Positions 38,735 through 48,600 of a stretch of 64,000 nt of DNA are shown piece by piece. The notes beneath the pieces are model-generated. The model saw nothing but the letters and a program-made list of their open reading frames with translations, did not search any database and had not been told where the DNA came from. Position 1 is the stretch's first letter. The number at the start of each line of letters is the position of its first letter. The position numbers were made by a program, and so were the translations under genes. Origin of the DNA: Komagataella phaffii GS115 (taxonomy: Eukaryota > Ascomycota > Pichiomycetes > Pichiales > Pichiaceae); NCBI RefSeq assembly GCF_000027005.1, contig NC_012966.1, positions 620,001-684,000 on the forward strand. Reading direction: 5' to 3'.

Positions 38735-41700
38735 ATGGCACCTTTGGACTGTCTGCCTAGCAAGTGCTATACGCTAACTCTTCCCCAGAGTGCGGATGCT
38801 CGAGACAGGCTGGATTGTCGAACTGGTGCTTCGTCTCTGCTTTCAAAGTCTCGTATCGTCGTTCACGGAGGTCTGACTTTGGGACTGGAACTTGAGTCCA
38901 TAACCATAGCAAATATAAATGAGGCACTGTCAAAACAACTTCCATCATCCTTAGAGATCAATAATTCCCTTTTGTCAAATACAGTGTTCGAATTGAATAT
39001 CCCAGAACGCAAATGGGAGACTGTCCGAGTAGATGAAGATGTCGGACATACCAGCAGACCGGCCCCAAGAATGTTTCATACTATTTGTCTCCACAACCAT
39101 GCTATATATGTCCATGGAGGACTTGTTCTTGATGAGCAAAAGCAATTCACTCCATCAAACGAGCTCTGGAGATTCGACCTTTATCGTAAAACTTGGTCCT
39201 GTTTGCTTGCGTCTAATGATGATGATGATAGCATGTTTGATCAGTCATCTTTGCCCCGATTCAATCACAAGATGATTCGACTCAAAGACCTAAGTGTTAT
39301 TGGTGAGCCAACTCACCATGGTTTTCTCATAGTCGGAGGTCTAAACGCCCTTGACGAAAGAATCTACAGTTTGGAGGTTTATGATATTGTTTCAGGTATA
39401 TGGAAAATGCTTCCTGGACTACCAGTTAATGACAGACTAGCAACTATATCGTCAAAGCCAATTTCTCCACTGGATTCCAGTCCTTCATCCCGCCAAGCAC
39501 ATTCCAAATCCTATTTATCTTACACCCATTCAGAAAATGCCATATTCTCCAGTCCTATTGACGTGGACAATCCCTTGTCTGTAGAAAAGTTAGCAGTCCT
39601 TACAAGGGTCGATCCAGGTGCACAGTTAAATCCCATCTTATCATACTCATTGAACGATACAGAGCCTAGAGGGTCAAGATTATTGCTCAACAGAGAGCAC
39701 CATACAGACCCATTTGACCCATCAATTCCCAAACAATTGCGATATCCCGAAGGAGAAAGCTTTGGTGAGAATTTAGTCATTATGGGCTTCCTCCCTGGGG
39801 ATTTAAATATTTCCATCTTTGTTTATAGCAAGTCCTCGGCAAAGTGGTCACGGTTAAACGTCTTCTGTGAGCACTCTACTTGGTCACATCGGTTTTCCAA
39901 AGGTTATTTGTGGGCCTCTCACCATAAAATTATTCTTTTAGGAAATGAGAAAACAACCAGAACTTCTCCAAGCATTCAGTTCTTTAACCTATTTGTGGCT
40001 ATTTCTTTGCCAGTCACCAATTCATTTAGCTCACTGATCGATGAACAACTGTCCAAGAATTACTTAAGTGCCAACAACTTTATCAGCACTTCTGATGACT
40101 TCAGGGATTCGCCTGAGGATCCCAACAACGTATTCAACGAATATTCAAAGTATGCTGCCCCGGCAGTAAATATGACCTCTATCAAATCAGTCTTTCCTCC
40201 TGCTGCCGTCACTGTAGGTAAGATCGCTTTTGCCACAACTGATGAATTATCCGACTTTCAGTTAATAACCGATGAGGGAGATCGTATTTGCATCCCACTG
40301 AACGTATGCATGAAACGATGGGGAATGTTCTTCAGGAGGGCAATTTGCAAGGGATACGTTGAAGCCATATACGAATTTGCTAAGACCGCCACCGAGGATG
40401 ACATGTTGTTGTTTAAAAAGGAGTTTTACACCCAAGGTCGAACAGAGAGACACTCTGTGAATTCGTCTATCTTCCCATCCTCTGACGTATCAAGTCAAGA
40501 TAACTTGCGTCTTAAAAAAGACACTGGGAGACCTGAGTTTCGATTGCCCTTTCAGAAACATGAGATCCTTTCCAACAAAGGTACACCACAGTCGTCTACT
40601 AACAACTCACGCAAGAACTCTGTCATGTCTTATGATTCTAGTACTAGCAATAGTTCTGGCATTGACATCAAGCTCTTCGAAAGTTCGGCTATTCCAATTC
40701 AGTTGCCTCCACCGCAGGAGCCGCTCCCGGCTCCTATGGGTCGTAGAAAATCTGCCTCCTTTTTCGAGTCGGAGAAGAATATATTTGGCCCGAAAACGCC
40801 AACTCTTCCTCATAGTAGGACACACTCTCCTGCATCTTCTCCCAAGAGCTCACCGCGCGGGTCGTTGGTGCATTCGAATAGGGATGGATTGATGCCTAGT
40901 GTGGGCAATGAATCATTACAAGAGACAGAAGAGCAAAAAGGTCACGTTTCTGATGCACCCCCACCCTGGGAGCATAAAGGTTCTAGCCCCCAGCTCGACG
41001 AAGGCGATGATATTGCTTCTGCTCCTGCTGGGTCACCGGAATCCATCGTCCAAGATGCAATCAAACTTGCTATTGACTCGATAGAGGTCGAAAATTATGA
41101 TTTTTCGACGTTGCAGCCTTTCCTGTTTACTTGGGCAATTCCTCGTTCGCTTTACCTGCCATTTCCAACGAAAACTGTGAAAGCTTTTTCAGAGTTTTTA
41201 TACACTGGACAAGTTGGAGCAACTTGGGAGTTGGTGCCTACAGCACTTGACGTTCTGTTGGTGGCAAAGTTCTATGAGGTTCCCCTCTTGTATGACTTGA
41301 TTTTAGAAACGTTGTACCGTATTCTTTCTCGCAAGGAGGTACAACTTGTTAAAGAGGCTCAAAAGCTCAAGAACGAGTATGTCGATGTGATGAGTGTGAA
41401 TCGTGGTTACATTGTGGACCCGCCTCCTATTCCCAGCATCGACGAGTTCACTGAGTTTTTGACCAAGTCTGACGACGGCTTTACTGATCTTAGTCTTTTG
41501 AAAAGGGCATCCAAAGCTAGCAGAATGATGAGCGATAGTCGCGGATCTAGCCGCGGATCTAGCCGCAAGTCTTCCCTATCATTCACGCAGTTGGCCGCCT
41601 TTAAAGAGAAAAGAAGGGAAGAGAAGGACGGGGAGACGGAGGAAGGGGTAGATAGTGAAGAACTAGCAGACGAAGAGGAAGTGGATGATGATGAGCGAGA

Positions 41701-42652
41701 GAGTGTGGCTGATTTGAGCGAGATAGAGGCGAAGGAGGAGGAGGGCGAGGAGGAGAGAGAAGAGGAAAAGGAAGAAGAGGAAGAAGAGGAGGAAGAGGAG
41801 GAAGAGGAGGAAGAGGAGGAGAAAGAAGAAGAGGATTCAGACGATAGTACTTTCGAAGATATCAAAGCCTACCATTTAGACGACTCAAGCAACGAAGATA
41901 TTGATGATGGTTCTAGCCCTCTACATGATGTGTTGGCTTTTGCTCAGTCTAAGAAACAAAGACCAGAAAGCCTTAAAGACTCGAGCGCTAGTGGACTCTC
42001 CAATAGTTCAGACAGCGGAAAAGAAAGTGATAGCAATGATGGTCCTTCTTCACAACAGTCGCCAGAAGAGTACCTCGGAACTAAAGATAATGTGGACAAA
42101 GTGAAAGCTGGAATCAACCCCACTCCCACCCTAGAATCTACAACGAGATCAGCAGATGCAGTTCCTGTCAGTATTATAGACTATATTTACGAAGCTGCTG
42201 TCTTAGGCAATGATTTACGTTTGCTATTACGGGCGTTGAATGTTAGATACATGATTAAAGGATTTGAAACGGAGAAACCATCTATCAAAAGGAAGATTGA
42301 ACAAACTAGAAAAGAGACTGCAGCACGGCAGGAAGAGCAACTGGAACAGGGTACCCTCCTCCCTCACCCTCACCTTAGAGGCCAATCGTCTCCCTTTGCA
42401 CATTACCAACCTTCAGAGGATGAAGAAGCCTTACAGGGAAATGTTAATCCACACGAAGGCACTGAACGGTGGGAAAGTAGCCTTAAGCCAACCTTTTCCA
42501 TCAAGTCTTCAGCTCGATTGCCTCTTGCAACCAAATCTAATGTGGGTCCACGAGCTGTTCTTAGAAAAGCTCACTCAATGGCCAACATCAACCCAGTAGA
42601 GCCTCCGAAAATTTTGAAGAGATCATTTTTCAAGAAGAATTCCAACTCATAA
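38735..42652 (+). CDS. MDS3: Kelch/BTB regulator, Mds3/Pmd1 family
   Basis: Mds3 and Pmd1 are cytosolic kelch proteins that restrain early meiotic genes and act in pH and TOR-linked signalling. I start at ATG 38735, one codon after an in-frame GTG, giving 1305 residues. Kelch-like blades run through about 25-430 (SRIVVHGGLTLG, RMFHTICLHNHAIYVHGG, GFLIVGGLNALDERIYSLEVYD). A divided BTB-like region follows at about 800-890 (FLFTWAIPRSLYLPFPTKTVKAFSEFLYTGQVG). Then comes a strongly acidic segment of about 70 residues with a pure Glu run (on the + strand at about 41690-41835), and SRGSSRGSSR encoded by a 12-bp tandem repeat at 41541-41564. The tail is basic. No catalytic domain is seen. Confidence 0.88.
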   Translation: MAPLDCLPSKCYTLTLPQSADARDRLDCRTGASSLLSKSRIVVHGGLTLGLELESITIANINEALSKQLPSSLEINNSLLSNTVFELNIPERKWETVRVDEDVGHTSRPAPRMFHTICLHNHAIYVHGGLVLDEQKQFTPSNELWRFDLYRKTWSCLLASNDDDDSMFDQSSLPRFNHKMIRLKDLSVIGEPTHHGFLIVGGLNALDERIYSLEVYDIVSGIWKMLPGLPVNDRLATISSKPISPLDSSPSSRQAHSKSYLSYTHSENAIFSSPIDVDNPLSVEKLAVLTRVDPGAQLNPILSYSLNDTEPRGSRLLLNREHHTDPFDPSIPKQLRYPEGESFGENLVIMGFLPGDLNISIFVYSKSSAKWSRLNVFCEHSTWSHRFSKGYLWASHHKIILLGNEKTTRTSPSIQFFNLFVAISLPVTNSFSSLIDEQLSKNYLSANNFISTSDDFRDSPEDPNNVFNEYSKYAAPAVNMTSIKSVFPPAAVTVGKIAFATTDELSDFQLITDEGDRICIPLNVCMKRWGMFFRRAICKGYVEAIYEFAKTATEDDMLLFKKEFYTQGRTERHSVNSSIFPSSDVSSQDNLRLKKDTGRPEFRLPFQKHEILSNKGTPQSSTNNSRKNSVMSYDSSTSNSSGIDIKLFESSAIPIQLPPPQEPLPAPMGRRKSASFFESEKNIFGPKTPTLPHSRTHSPASSPKSSPRGSLVHSNRDGLMPSVGNESLQETEEQKGHVSDAPPPWEHKGSSPQLDEGDDIASAPAGSPESIVQDAIKLAIDSIEVENYDFSTLQPFLFTWAIPRSLYLPFPTKTVKAFSEFLYTGQVGATWELVPTALDVLLVAKFYEVPLLYDLILETLYRILSRKEVQLVKEAQKLKNEYVDVMSVNRGYIVDPPPIPSIDEFTEFLTKSDDGFTDLSLLKRASKASRMMSDSRGSSRGSSRKSSLSFTQLAAFKEKRREEKDGETEEGVDSEELADEEEVDDDERESVADLSEIEAKEEEGEEEREEEKEEEEEEEEEEEEEEEEEKEEEDSDDSTFEDIKAYHLDDSSNEDIDDGSSPLHDVLAFAQSKKQRPESLKDSSASGLSNSSDSGKESDSNDGPSSQQSPEEYLGTKDNVDKVKAGINPTPTLESTTRSADAVPVSIIDYIYEAAVLGNDLRLLLRALNVRYMIKGFETEKPSIKRKIEQTRKETAARQEEQLEQGTLLPHPHLRGQSSPFAHYQPSEDEEALQGNVNPHEGTERWESSLKPTFSIKSSARLPLATKSNVGPRAVLRKAHSMANINPVEPPKILKRSFFKKNSNS
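41541..41564 (+). repeat. 12-bp tandem repeat in MDS3 (two copies)
   Basis: The unit GCGGATCTAGCC occurs twice in direct succession and encodes Arg-Gly-Ser-Ser twice. It keeps the frame, and copy-number change would add or remove four residues without breaking MDS3. Confidence 0.8.
41690..41835 (+). repeat. GAG/GAA low-complexity tract in MDS3
   Basis: This purine-only stretch encodes a long run of Glu with a few Asp, Arg, Lys and Ser. The core from about 41765 is GAA/GAG codons with almost no interruption. Such a trinucleotide tract is prone to length change and leaves long open frames on the other strand that are not genes. Confidence 0.8.
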
Positions 42653-44022
42653 CTAGCTTGAGCAAATAGTATGTACCATGTAATTTGCGTGCTGTATTAC
42701 CTAACTTTGTTAAAGACTACTTACATACGGGCCACCATGCCGAGCTGCATGCGTGCTGGTTTTCGCGAAGCCAGTAATTCATGCAATACGTAAAAGTAGC
42801 TGAAAGCACGTGATTGGGTCTCGGGGCAAAGAGAGATCTTAGTATGGCATATGCGAAGGAATGTTTGACGATAGAATGTCATCCGTTGAAAAGTAACCCA
42901 CGGACATACTTTGGGCATGAAAACCCTGGGAGGTGCTAATTTTTCCTGCGACACCATGTACGAATTAGTTGAAAAGGGAAAAAAACGGAAAGAAAAGCAA
43001 TCTGAAACTCACACCCATGAGCTAAGTCAGCCATGCGCAGAATTGAATAAAACGTATAAACTATTGCGATTACGAAATTAGTATGCTGCCAACTCTAATT
43101 CTCGTGTGACAGGGGGACATAATCTGTTCCTCGTTCCTCGTTCCTCTGTAAGGTTTGGCTTTTTTTTGCTTATTATCTAGCCTCGGGCAAACCCTAATCG
43201 ATGCCGCGGGCAAAGTGGGCCGCGTTCCGTGGGTTGATGTGCCTGCCATCAAAATAGTCGCCAAGTTTGCATGGCGATGCACGCACAAAATATGCACAGC
43301 AATTCCTTGTCACGTTTCAAAATGTGGTTACGCACAGCATTCTTCCCCCAAATGCTGCCTTCTTTGCAGATTTTTAATTAACCTTTCTCCTTTCGGTTAG
43401 TTCTGACATACTCGCCCATATGCGAACTGCATTGGTAATCGTCTGTTGGTTACGCAACATGCGCCGGAATTTGCCTGTTAAAACAGATTCTGCACTACAC
43501 CTTTCCATTTATAATGATCTAGTCTTCTTGTGGGTTTAAGGATTAAATATCCAATTGTGGGTTGAAGCACAGCGAGTCTGACTTTTTTTTCTCTTACCGT
43601 TTTTCTTCTTCTTCTTTACATTATTCTTCTTCTATCGACGTTCAGCACGTTCTTTAGCAGAAATTGGCTGTTTTTCGTTGAGTTTGTTTTTGAAATTCAC
43701 CGAAGCAGAATTTAACGCCGATCAGTGTTATTTTTTTTCCCCTATTGTCAACGTTCCGTACTGACTCCAGAAACCAGAAACGGTGCCCACCCCCGCCCCT
43801 TCCCCCCTCCGAAATCCGGCGTCCGGCTATAACCATCCACTAGTTCGATTTCAAGAGATTTGCCTACATAAGGGCTCCAAATTCTTGTTTGCGTTACTTT
43901 TGTGGGTTTGAAATTTCAGAGAAGAAATACCTGGAGCTAGATCAAGCAAGAAGAGATTACTCTGACCTGGAGGCCAACTTTTCCGGTGCTTTTCAACTTA
44001 TTTCACTCGAAGAATTGAAGTT

Positions 44023-44123
44023 GTAAGTGCTAATTAGAGTTTCCAACTAACCGAGCTTAACAATACTTCTTTATTGATTCTGTGATCCTATCTTGTCTTT
44101 CTCTTCAATTTATCAAACCACAG
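44023..44123 (+). other. Candidate intron in the APSES leader
   Basis: A consensus 5' splice site GTAAGT stands at 44023, a CTAAC branch-like element at 44047-44051 and the first plausible acceptor CAG at 44121-44123. Branch-to-acceptor distance (about 70 nt) is long for this yeast compared with the MCM10 intron, and it removes no coding sequence, so the call is weak. Confidence 0.3.
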
Positions 44124-44202
44124 CTTCTGAATTGATTCTTTTAGAAGCACTAAACTGGTTCATCTTAGTTTATTTTTTCCATATTCCCTCCTCCTGTCTT
44201 GC

Positions 44203-44232
44203 ATGCACCCAGTTTTTTTTTACTTTTTCTGA
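44203..44232 (+). other. Upstream ORF ending exactly at the APSES start codon
   Basis: ATG at 44203 opens nine codons (MHPVFFYFF) and a TGA at 44230-44232; the main ATG is at 44233 with no base between. It is the only ATG in the last 690 bases before the gene. This stop-start layout is the kind that could allow reinitiation. Confidence 0.65.
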
Positions 44233-45645
44233 ATGAATAACAAGCTTCCAAAATCTGGAGCGTCGTCCACCAATTACAGCTCTAAGCCGTTTAACTTGAA
44301 AAGCATCTTACACGAAGAGGACAATGACTCGAATATCGGACCTTCTGCCTTGCAAGGCAAGGGAAAGAGTTCACAGGGATCATCACTGTCAGGAATTGAC
44401 TCACCTACGTCTGCTACTTCTCAATCAACCTATCAGGCGCAAGATATCTCACAGAGTTCAACATCAACTGTCAAACAGGTTTCCCAGTTCGAAGAACGTA
44501 TCCAGCCTGGCCATGCAATGGGAAGCCATTTGAATAGTCCACCAAACACTACAGCAAAGGAGACATCCGACCAAAACACCAACCTTCCTTCGGGTGAATC
44601 TTCACCCTCATCAACCGCGGGAGCTGATATCGATGATATCATCAAATCTAACAACTTGATCACTTCCGTACAATGGGATGAAGAGAACACAGTCGTTTAC
44701 CAGTATGTTGTCCAAAAAATACCTCTATCAAGGCGGGCTGATAATGATTACGTCAATGCTACAAAACTATTGAATCTCACTGGAATGCGAAGAGGTAGAC
44801 GAGACGGTATTCTTAAACTCGAGAAGCAGCGGCAAGTGGTCAAGACTGGTACGATAGATCTCAAAGGCGTTTGGGTTCCGCTTAAGAGAGCGATCAAGCT
44901 TGCCAAGGCGGAACAGGTTTTCCAGAAAGCACGGTTGATATTCGTCACCAATATTGCTGATTATTACCACACTCAAATAGACTCATTGGGGTTGAATGAG
45001 GAACAGAAAAGGTTGGTTCTAGCACGTTTACGTCGCAAAACGAAAACAAAAGAATCTTCTACGAAGACCCTCCAAACGTATCAGCTTCCATGGTTCAGTC
45101 CCGCTCAACCAACTTTCGTTACTAGCCACCAGACGCCCGTGGTGCATCTTACAGGCTCAACGATACCGAGTCACGGCCAAAGACAAGACTTTTACCAATA
45201 TGGACAGTATTCTTCGCCATACGGACTTGGAGTACGTGCTGACAATGTCGGAGCAGGAATTGCACCGTCATATACATCACATGTCTCCAATCCGCCCTTA
45301 TCTGGCTTACCCCAACATTCCCTCGTACCCCTACCTCTGCCCAAACATTCCCTTGGTTCTCCAAGCATGGTGCCGCCCATTACCCCACAGTCAGCTGCGA
45401 CTAATTCCGCCCCACAACAACCATTTCAAGTCAATCCATTCGTAGCACATCATGGCAGGCCTCCTTTTTCAACAACAAACTCACCAAGCCAACTGCCTAC
45501 AATACTTACGCCGAGAATGGAATCTTCTTCGATGTCGTCAGCTTCCTCAAATGAAATTCCCTCTCCTTATCACAGTTATTCGCATGGCCAACAACCCCAA
45601 GACAAAAACAAGAACTACGACCAACATCACAGTAGTTATCCATAG
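44233..45645 (+). CDS. APSES-domain transcription factor (Efg1/Phd1/Sok2 class)
   Basis: This regulator belongs to the bHLH-like APSES class that controls filamentous growth and morphology. The 470 residues have a Ser/Thr/Gln-rich N-terminus and an APSES DNA-binding domain at about 147-250. Inside it are RRADNDYVNATKLLNLTGMRRGRRDGIL (about 167-194) and TIDLKGVWVPLKRAIKLAK (about 207-225), close to the Efg1 motif but diverged at the start (VVYQYVVQKIPLS) and after position 225. The C-terminal half is rich in Pro, Ser and Gln and probably activates or represses. Which paralogue it matches is uncertain. It converges on GCN1, with 25 bases between the stop codons. Confidence 0.85.
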   Translation: MNNKLPKSGASSTNYSSKPFNLKSILHEEDNDSNIGPSALQGKGKSSQGSSLSGIDSPTSATSQSTYQAQDISQSSTSTVKQVSQFEERIQPGHAMGSHLNSPPNTTAKETSDQNTNLPSGESSPSSTAGADIDDIIKSNNLITSVQWDEENTVVYQYVVQKIPLSRRADNDYVNATKLLNLTGMRRGRRDGILKLEKQRQVVKTGTIDLKGVWVPLKRAIKLAKAEQVFQKARLIFVTNIADYYHTQIDSLGLNEEQKRLVLARLRRKTKTKESSTKTLQTYQLPWFSPAQPTFVTSHQTPVVHLTGSTIPSHGQRQDFYQYGQYSSPYGLGVRADNVGAGIAPSYTSHVSNPPLSGLPQHSLVPLPLPKHSLGSPSMVPPITPQSAATNSAPQQPFQVNPFVAHHGRPPFSTTNSPSQLPTILTPRMESSSMSSASSNEIPSPYHSYSHGQQPQDKNKNYDQHHSSYP

Positions 45646-45670
45646 ATATTCATTAAATACAAGACTCACT

Positions 45671-48600
45671 CTATAGAACAGAATCATTTTGTAGACTCAC
45701 ACCTCCCACAGCCCAAATCTCTGACTCATCTTCGAATCGATCACTGAACATTGTTTCAGCATCCCCTCCAGCCTCTAAACGGTCTCTTTCCACCGAAGCA
45801 AGACGAGAGCCAACCCTTCTAGTGTATTCAGTAACAGATCTGATCTGCTGTGGTGAAACTGCGGATACATCACTTTCCTCTTTGGCTTTTTCAGCCCAAC
45901 TATGCATCAGTGTCATCTCAGGATCCTGAACTAGACGGAGTACTTCCAAAAATGCCTTCTCCGCAGCTAACTTGATGGGAATGATTGGATCTCTCACACA
46001 CTTGAAAATTGATGGTATTAGTAAGTCCAAGTTCGGAACGATAACTTGTTCATGCTTGTGACGTGATGCTGTTCGAATCACCACTAAAGCCAACCTCCTT
46101 GTGTCAGGGGAATGTGAAGGTGGATTAGTTGATAGTGTGCATAGCTGTGCAACTATTTCTCTGAGTTCAGCTGGTGGAATCTCAAACGTACTGTATCCCT
46201 CACGGGTCTCATCCAAAAGTAAAAGCAATTTTCCCAAAGCCATAGTACCATTGTCACTGATATAGGGCGACGGATGATTTGAAAGCAAGATTGCCACTGG
46301 AACCACCTTCTGGATATAACCCGTTTCAAAAATAGTCCAAGGTGAGTCTTTGAGGAAGGCATTCAAAGTCAAGACTGCAAACTTTAAAGATTCTTCATCG
46401 TGAGTAATCTCAACATTTCCTGAGTTCCAAGCCTGAACATTACTCAAAATCTTCGACTGGATAATGCTAGATGCCTCTTCATTAGATAAAATCTTCGAAA
46501 GCGACCCCACGAGACATGCATATGTAACAGCCAGCTTGTTGTTAGCAGCAGACAACTCTTCTTCCACCAATTTCATAACCAAATCCTTAGAAGCGGTACT
46601 GATCTTATTCCCTGCTTTGCTCACAACTTCCAACAAAGCTTTCAGCATAGCAGTAACAACTCCATCGTCTTTGGCACTCTTTGCGTTAGTGACTAACTCA
46701 GAAACTAAGGGGTCAATCCTTGGTTGAAACTCTATTAAAGTTCCTAAAGCCAGCGCCGCTCTAGTACGCAACGTTTCATTTGAAACGTCAGACAAAGACT
46801 TGACGAAGGTTCTTTGCAATTGGGGAATAAACGGTTTTAAGAACTGAGGAATCTTGGCTAATAGGACATTCAAAGCATACAAAATTGCGGCCTTGACGTC
46901 ACTAGAAAACCTTTCTCCAACAACACGAATTAAAGGTCCCACCATTACTGTGACAAATGATTTAAGTTCCTTTGCTGGAGTCTTTTCAGATATATCTCCA
47001 ATAGCCAAAGCAGATAACTCTCTCTGTTCTGGCGATCCATACATTAAACCTTGCGAAAAAATTGGAAGTATACAACTTGGTCCCTTAGGCAATGCGAATG
47101 CCTTCAACAATTGGCCTTTAACTCCAGTTGTTGATAAAGCACGCTGTGCAGGTTTCACCAAGTTTTGCAGAGATTCCTTGCTTTGATGCTTGACAATTTC
47201 GTGCAAAGTGGTCCAAGCATCCTTTACCAATTCGTCGTCCTCATTGTCTAGCATATGAATTCCGTAAACGACAATATCCTCAGTATAAACAGAGTAATCT
47301 AGCGTGGTGGATTTGAAGAATGCAGGTAGTCTTCCAAATACCAAAACACGTTTGAGTTTATCCCCATTTTTGACTAATGACAGCAAGTGTTGCATCAATG
47401 GATGTAAACCACTTTCAGAATTGACGGAAGCCAGCACACGGTCGAAAGCAGTTTCAATACTCTTTTTGGTTTCAGGATCGATGGAGTCGTCCATAAGACC
47501 ATTTATTAACGCATTTAAAATGACGGAGAGTCTGTTGTAAAGAGTAGCACCAGCGACCTCAGCTAAGGATCCCAGGGCATTTGCTTTGAAAGTGTCCATG
47601 GGTTCACTCAATAGAGTTGGAAGTAAAATGGGGAATACGACCTCCGATTTAGTGGACATGATCTCTTTCAAAGCAACCAACGCGTCTTCCGAGTCATCAT
47701 CAGACTCTAACATTCTCAATAAGTGGGGCACCACCTCGTCCACTGCACGTTTTCCGATGGATTCCTGTAGAACATCAAATGCTTGAGCAGCAGCTTGACG
47801 CACTAGTGGATTTGCATCCATCAATGCCGACCTGATAATACGAACGAAAACATCTTTGAACTCCTCAATAGTATCCTTAGAACTTGATTCGATCAGCTCA
47901 TAGAGAGCGATACAAATTCCCTGTTTCATGCCAGTATCCCCAGATACCAAAGAGTCTTCCAATGTGGGCAGAAGCTGAGCAAGAGCATTTCCTCCAACTC
48001 TCTTAACAGTCTCTCCCAGGGTTTGTGCTGCAATCTTTCTTTGAACTTCCTCAGAGCTGGCAATGTGTTTAACAATGATACCAGTCAATACTGGCAGAAT
48101 TTCCTTAATTGTCCGTGGAGTGTGGCTCACTAATGACTTCCAAATGTCAACGGATGCGTTACGGACAGCAGCTGATGTATCGGATCGGCATATAAACAAT
48201 GCAGCCAGCACTCTATCACGACGTTCTTGACCCAAGTTGGCTACCAAGTTACGGTTAACCTGTTTGGTTAACTCTACCTGGTCATCATTGATCTCAGTCT
48301 TTCCTGAAATACCCGTAACTTGGAACAGTAGATCGCCAGTAAGTTGAACCGAGGAGAGACGGATGCGGTAACTGATGTCTGACATCCCACGTTCCAATTC
48401 GGGCAACAACAGATCGACTGCCTTGTTGGAATAATTCTTGATAATCAGACGACCCGCCCTCAACGACGTTTCCTGAATCTCCTCATTATCGTCAGCCAAT
48501 CCATTCAGAATTGCTGGAATCACACTACCTAAATAAGGGGCAAACTGGTTGCCAAAACAAACGGGCAAGAAGAGAAGCAATGGAATAAAGCCAGCACGAA

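Larger units (their letters stand above)
42653..44232. promoter_or_regulatory. Long regulatory region and leader of the APSES gene
   Basis: These 1580 bp separate MDS3 from the APSES regulator. I see no coding gene: short open frames here lack ATG starts or domains. GTTCCTC repeats three times at 43126-43147, and a CACGTG E-box lies at 42807. From 43516 to 44202 there is no ATG on the + strand at all, which suggests a very long untranslated leader. A candidate leader intron (44023-44123) and a short upstream ORF (44203-44232) are listed separately. Long leaders are known for the EFG1 class in Candida. Confidence 0.6.

Noticed and set aside
41407..41865. Ser-rich open frame of 152 codons opposite MDS3
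   Set aside because: It is the complement of the Glu-coding GAA/GAG tract and has no independent signal.
43845..44025. Open frame of about 60 codons in the APSES leader
   Set aside because: No ATG in frame, and it ends at a stop at the candidate donor; it reads as leader, not as an exon.
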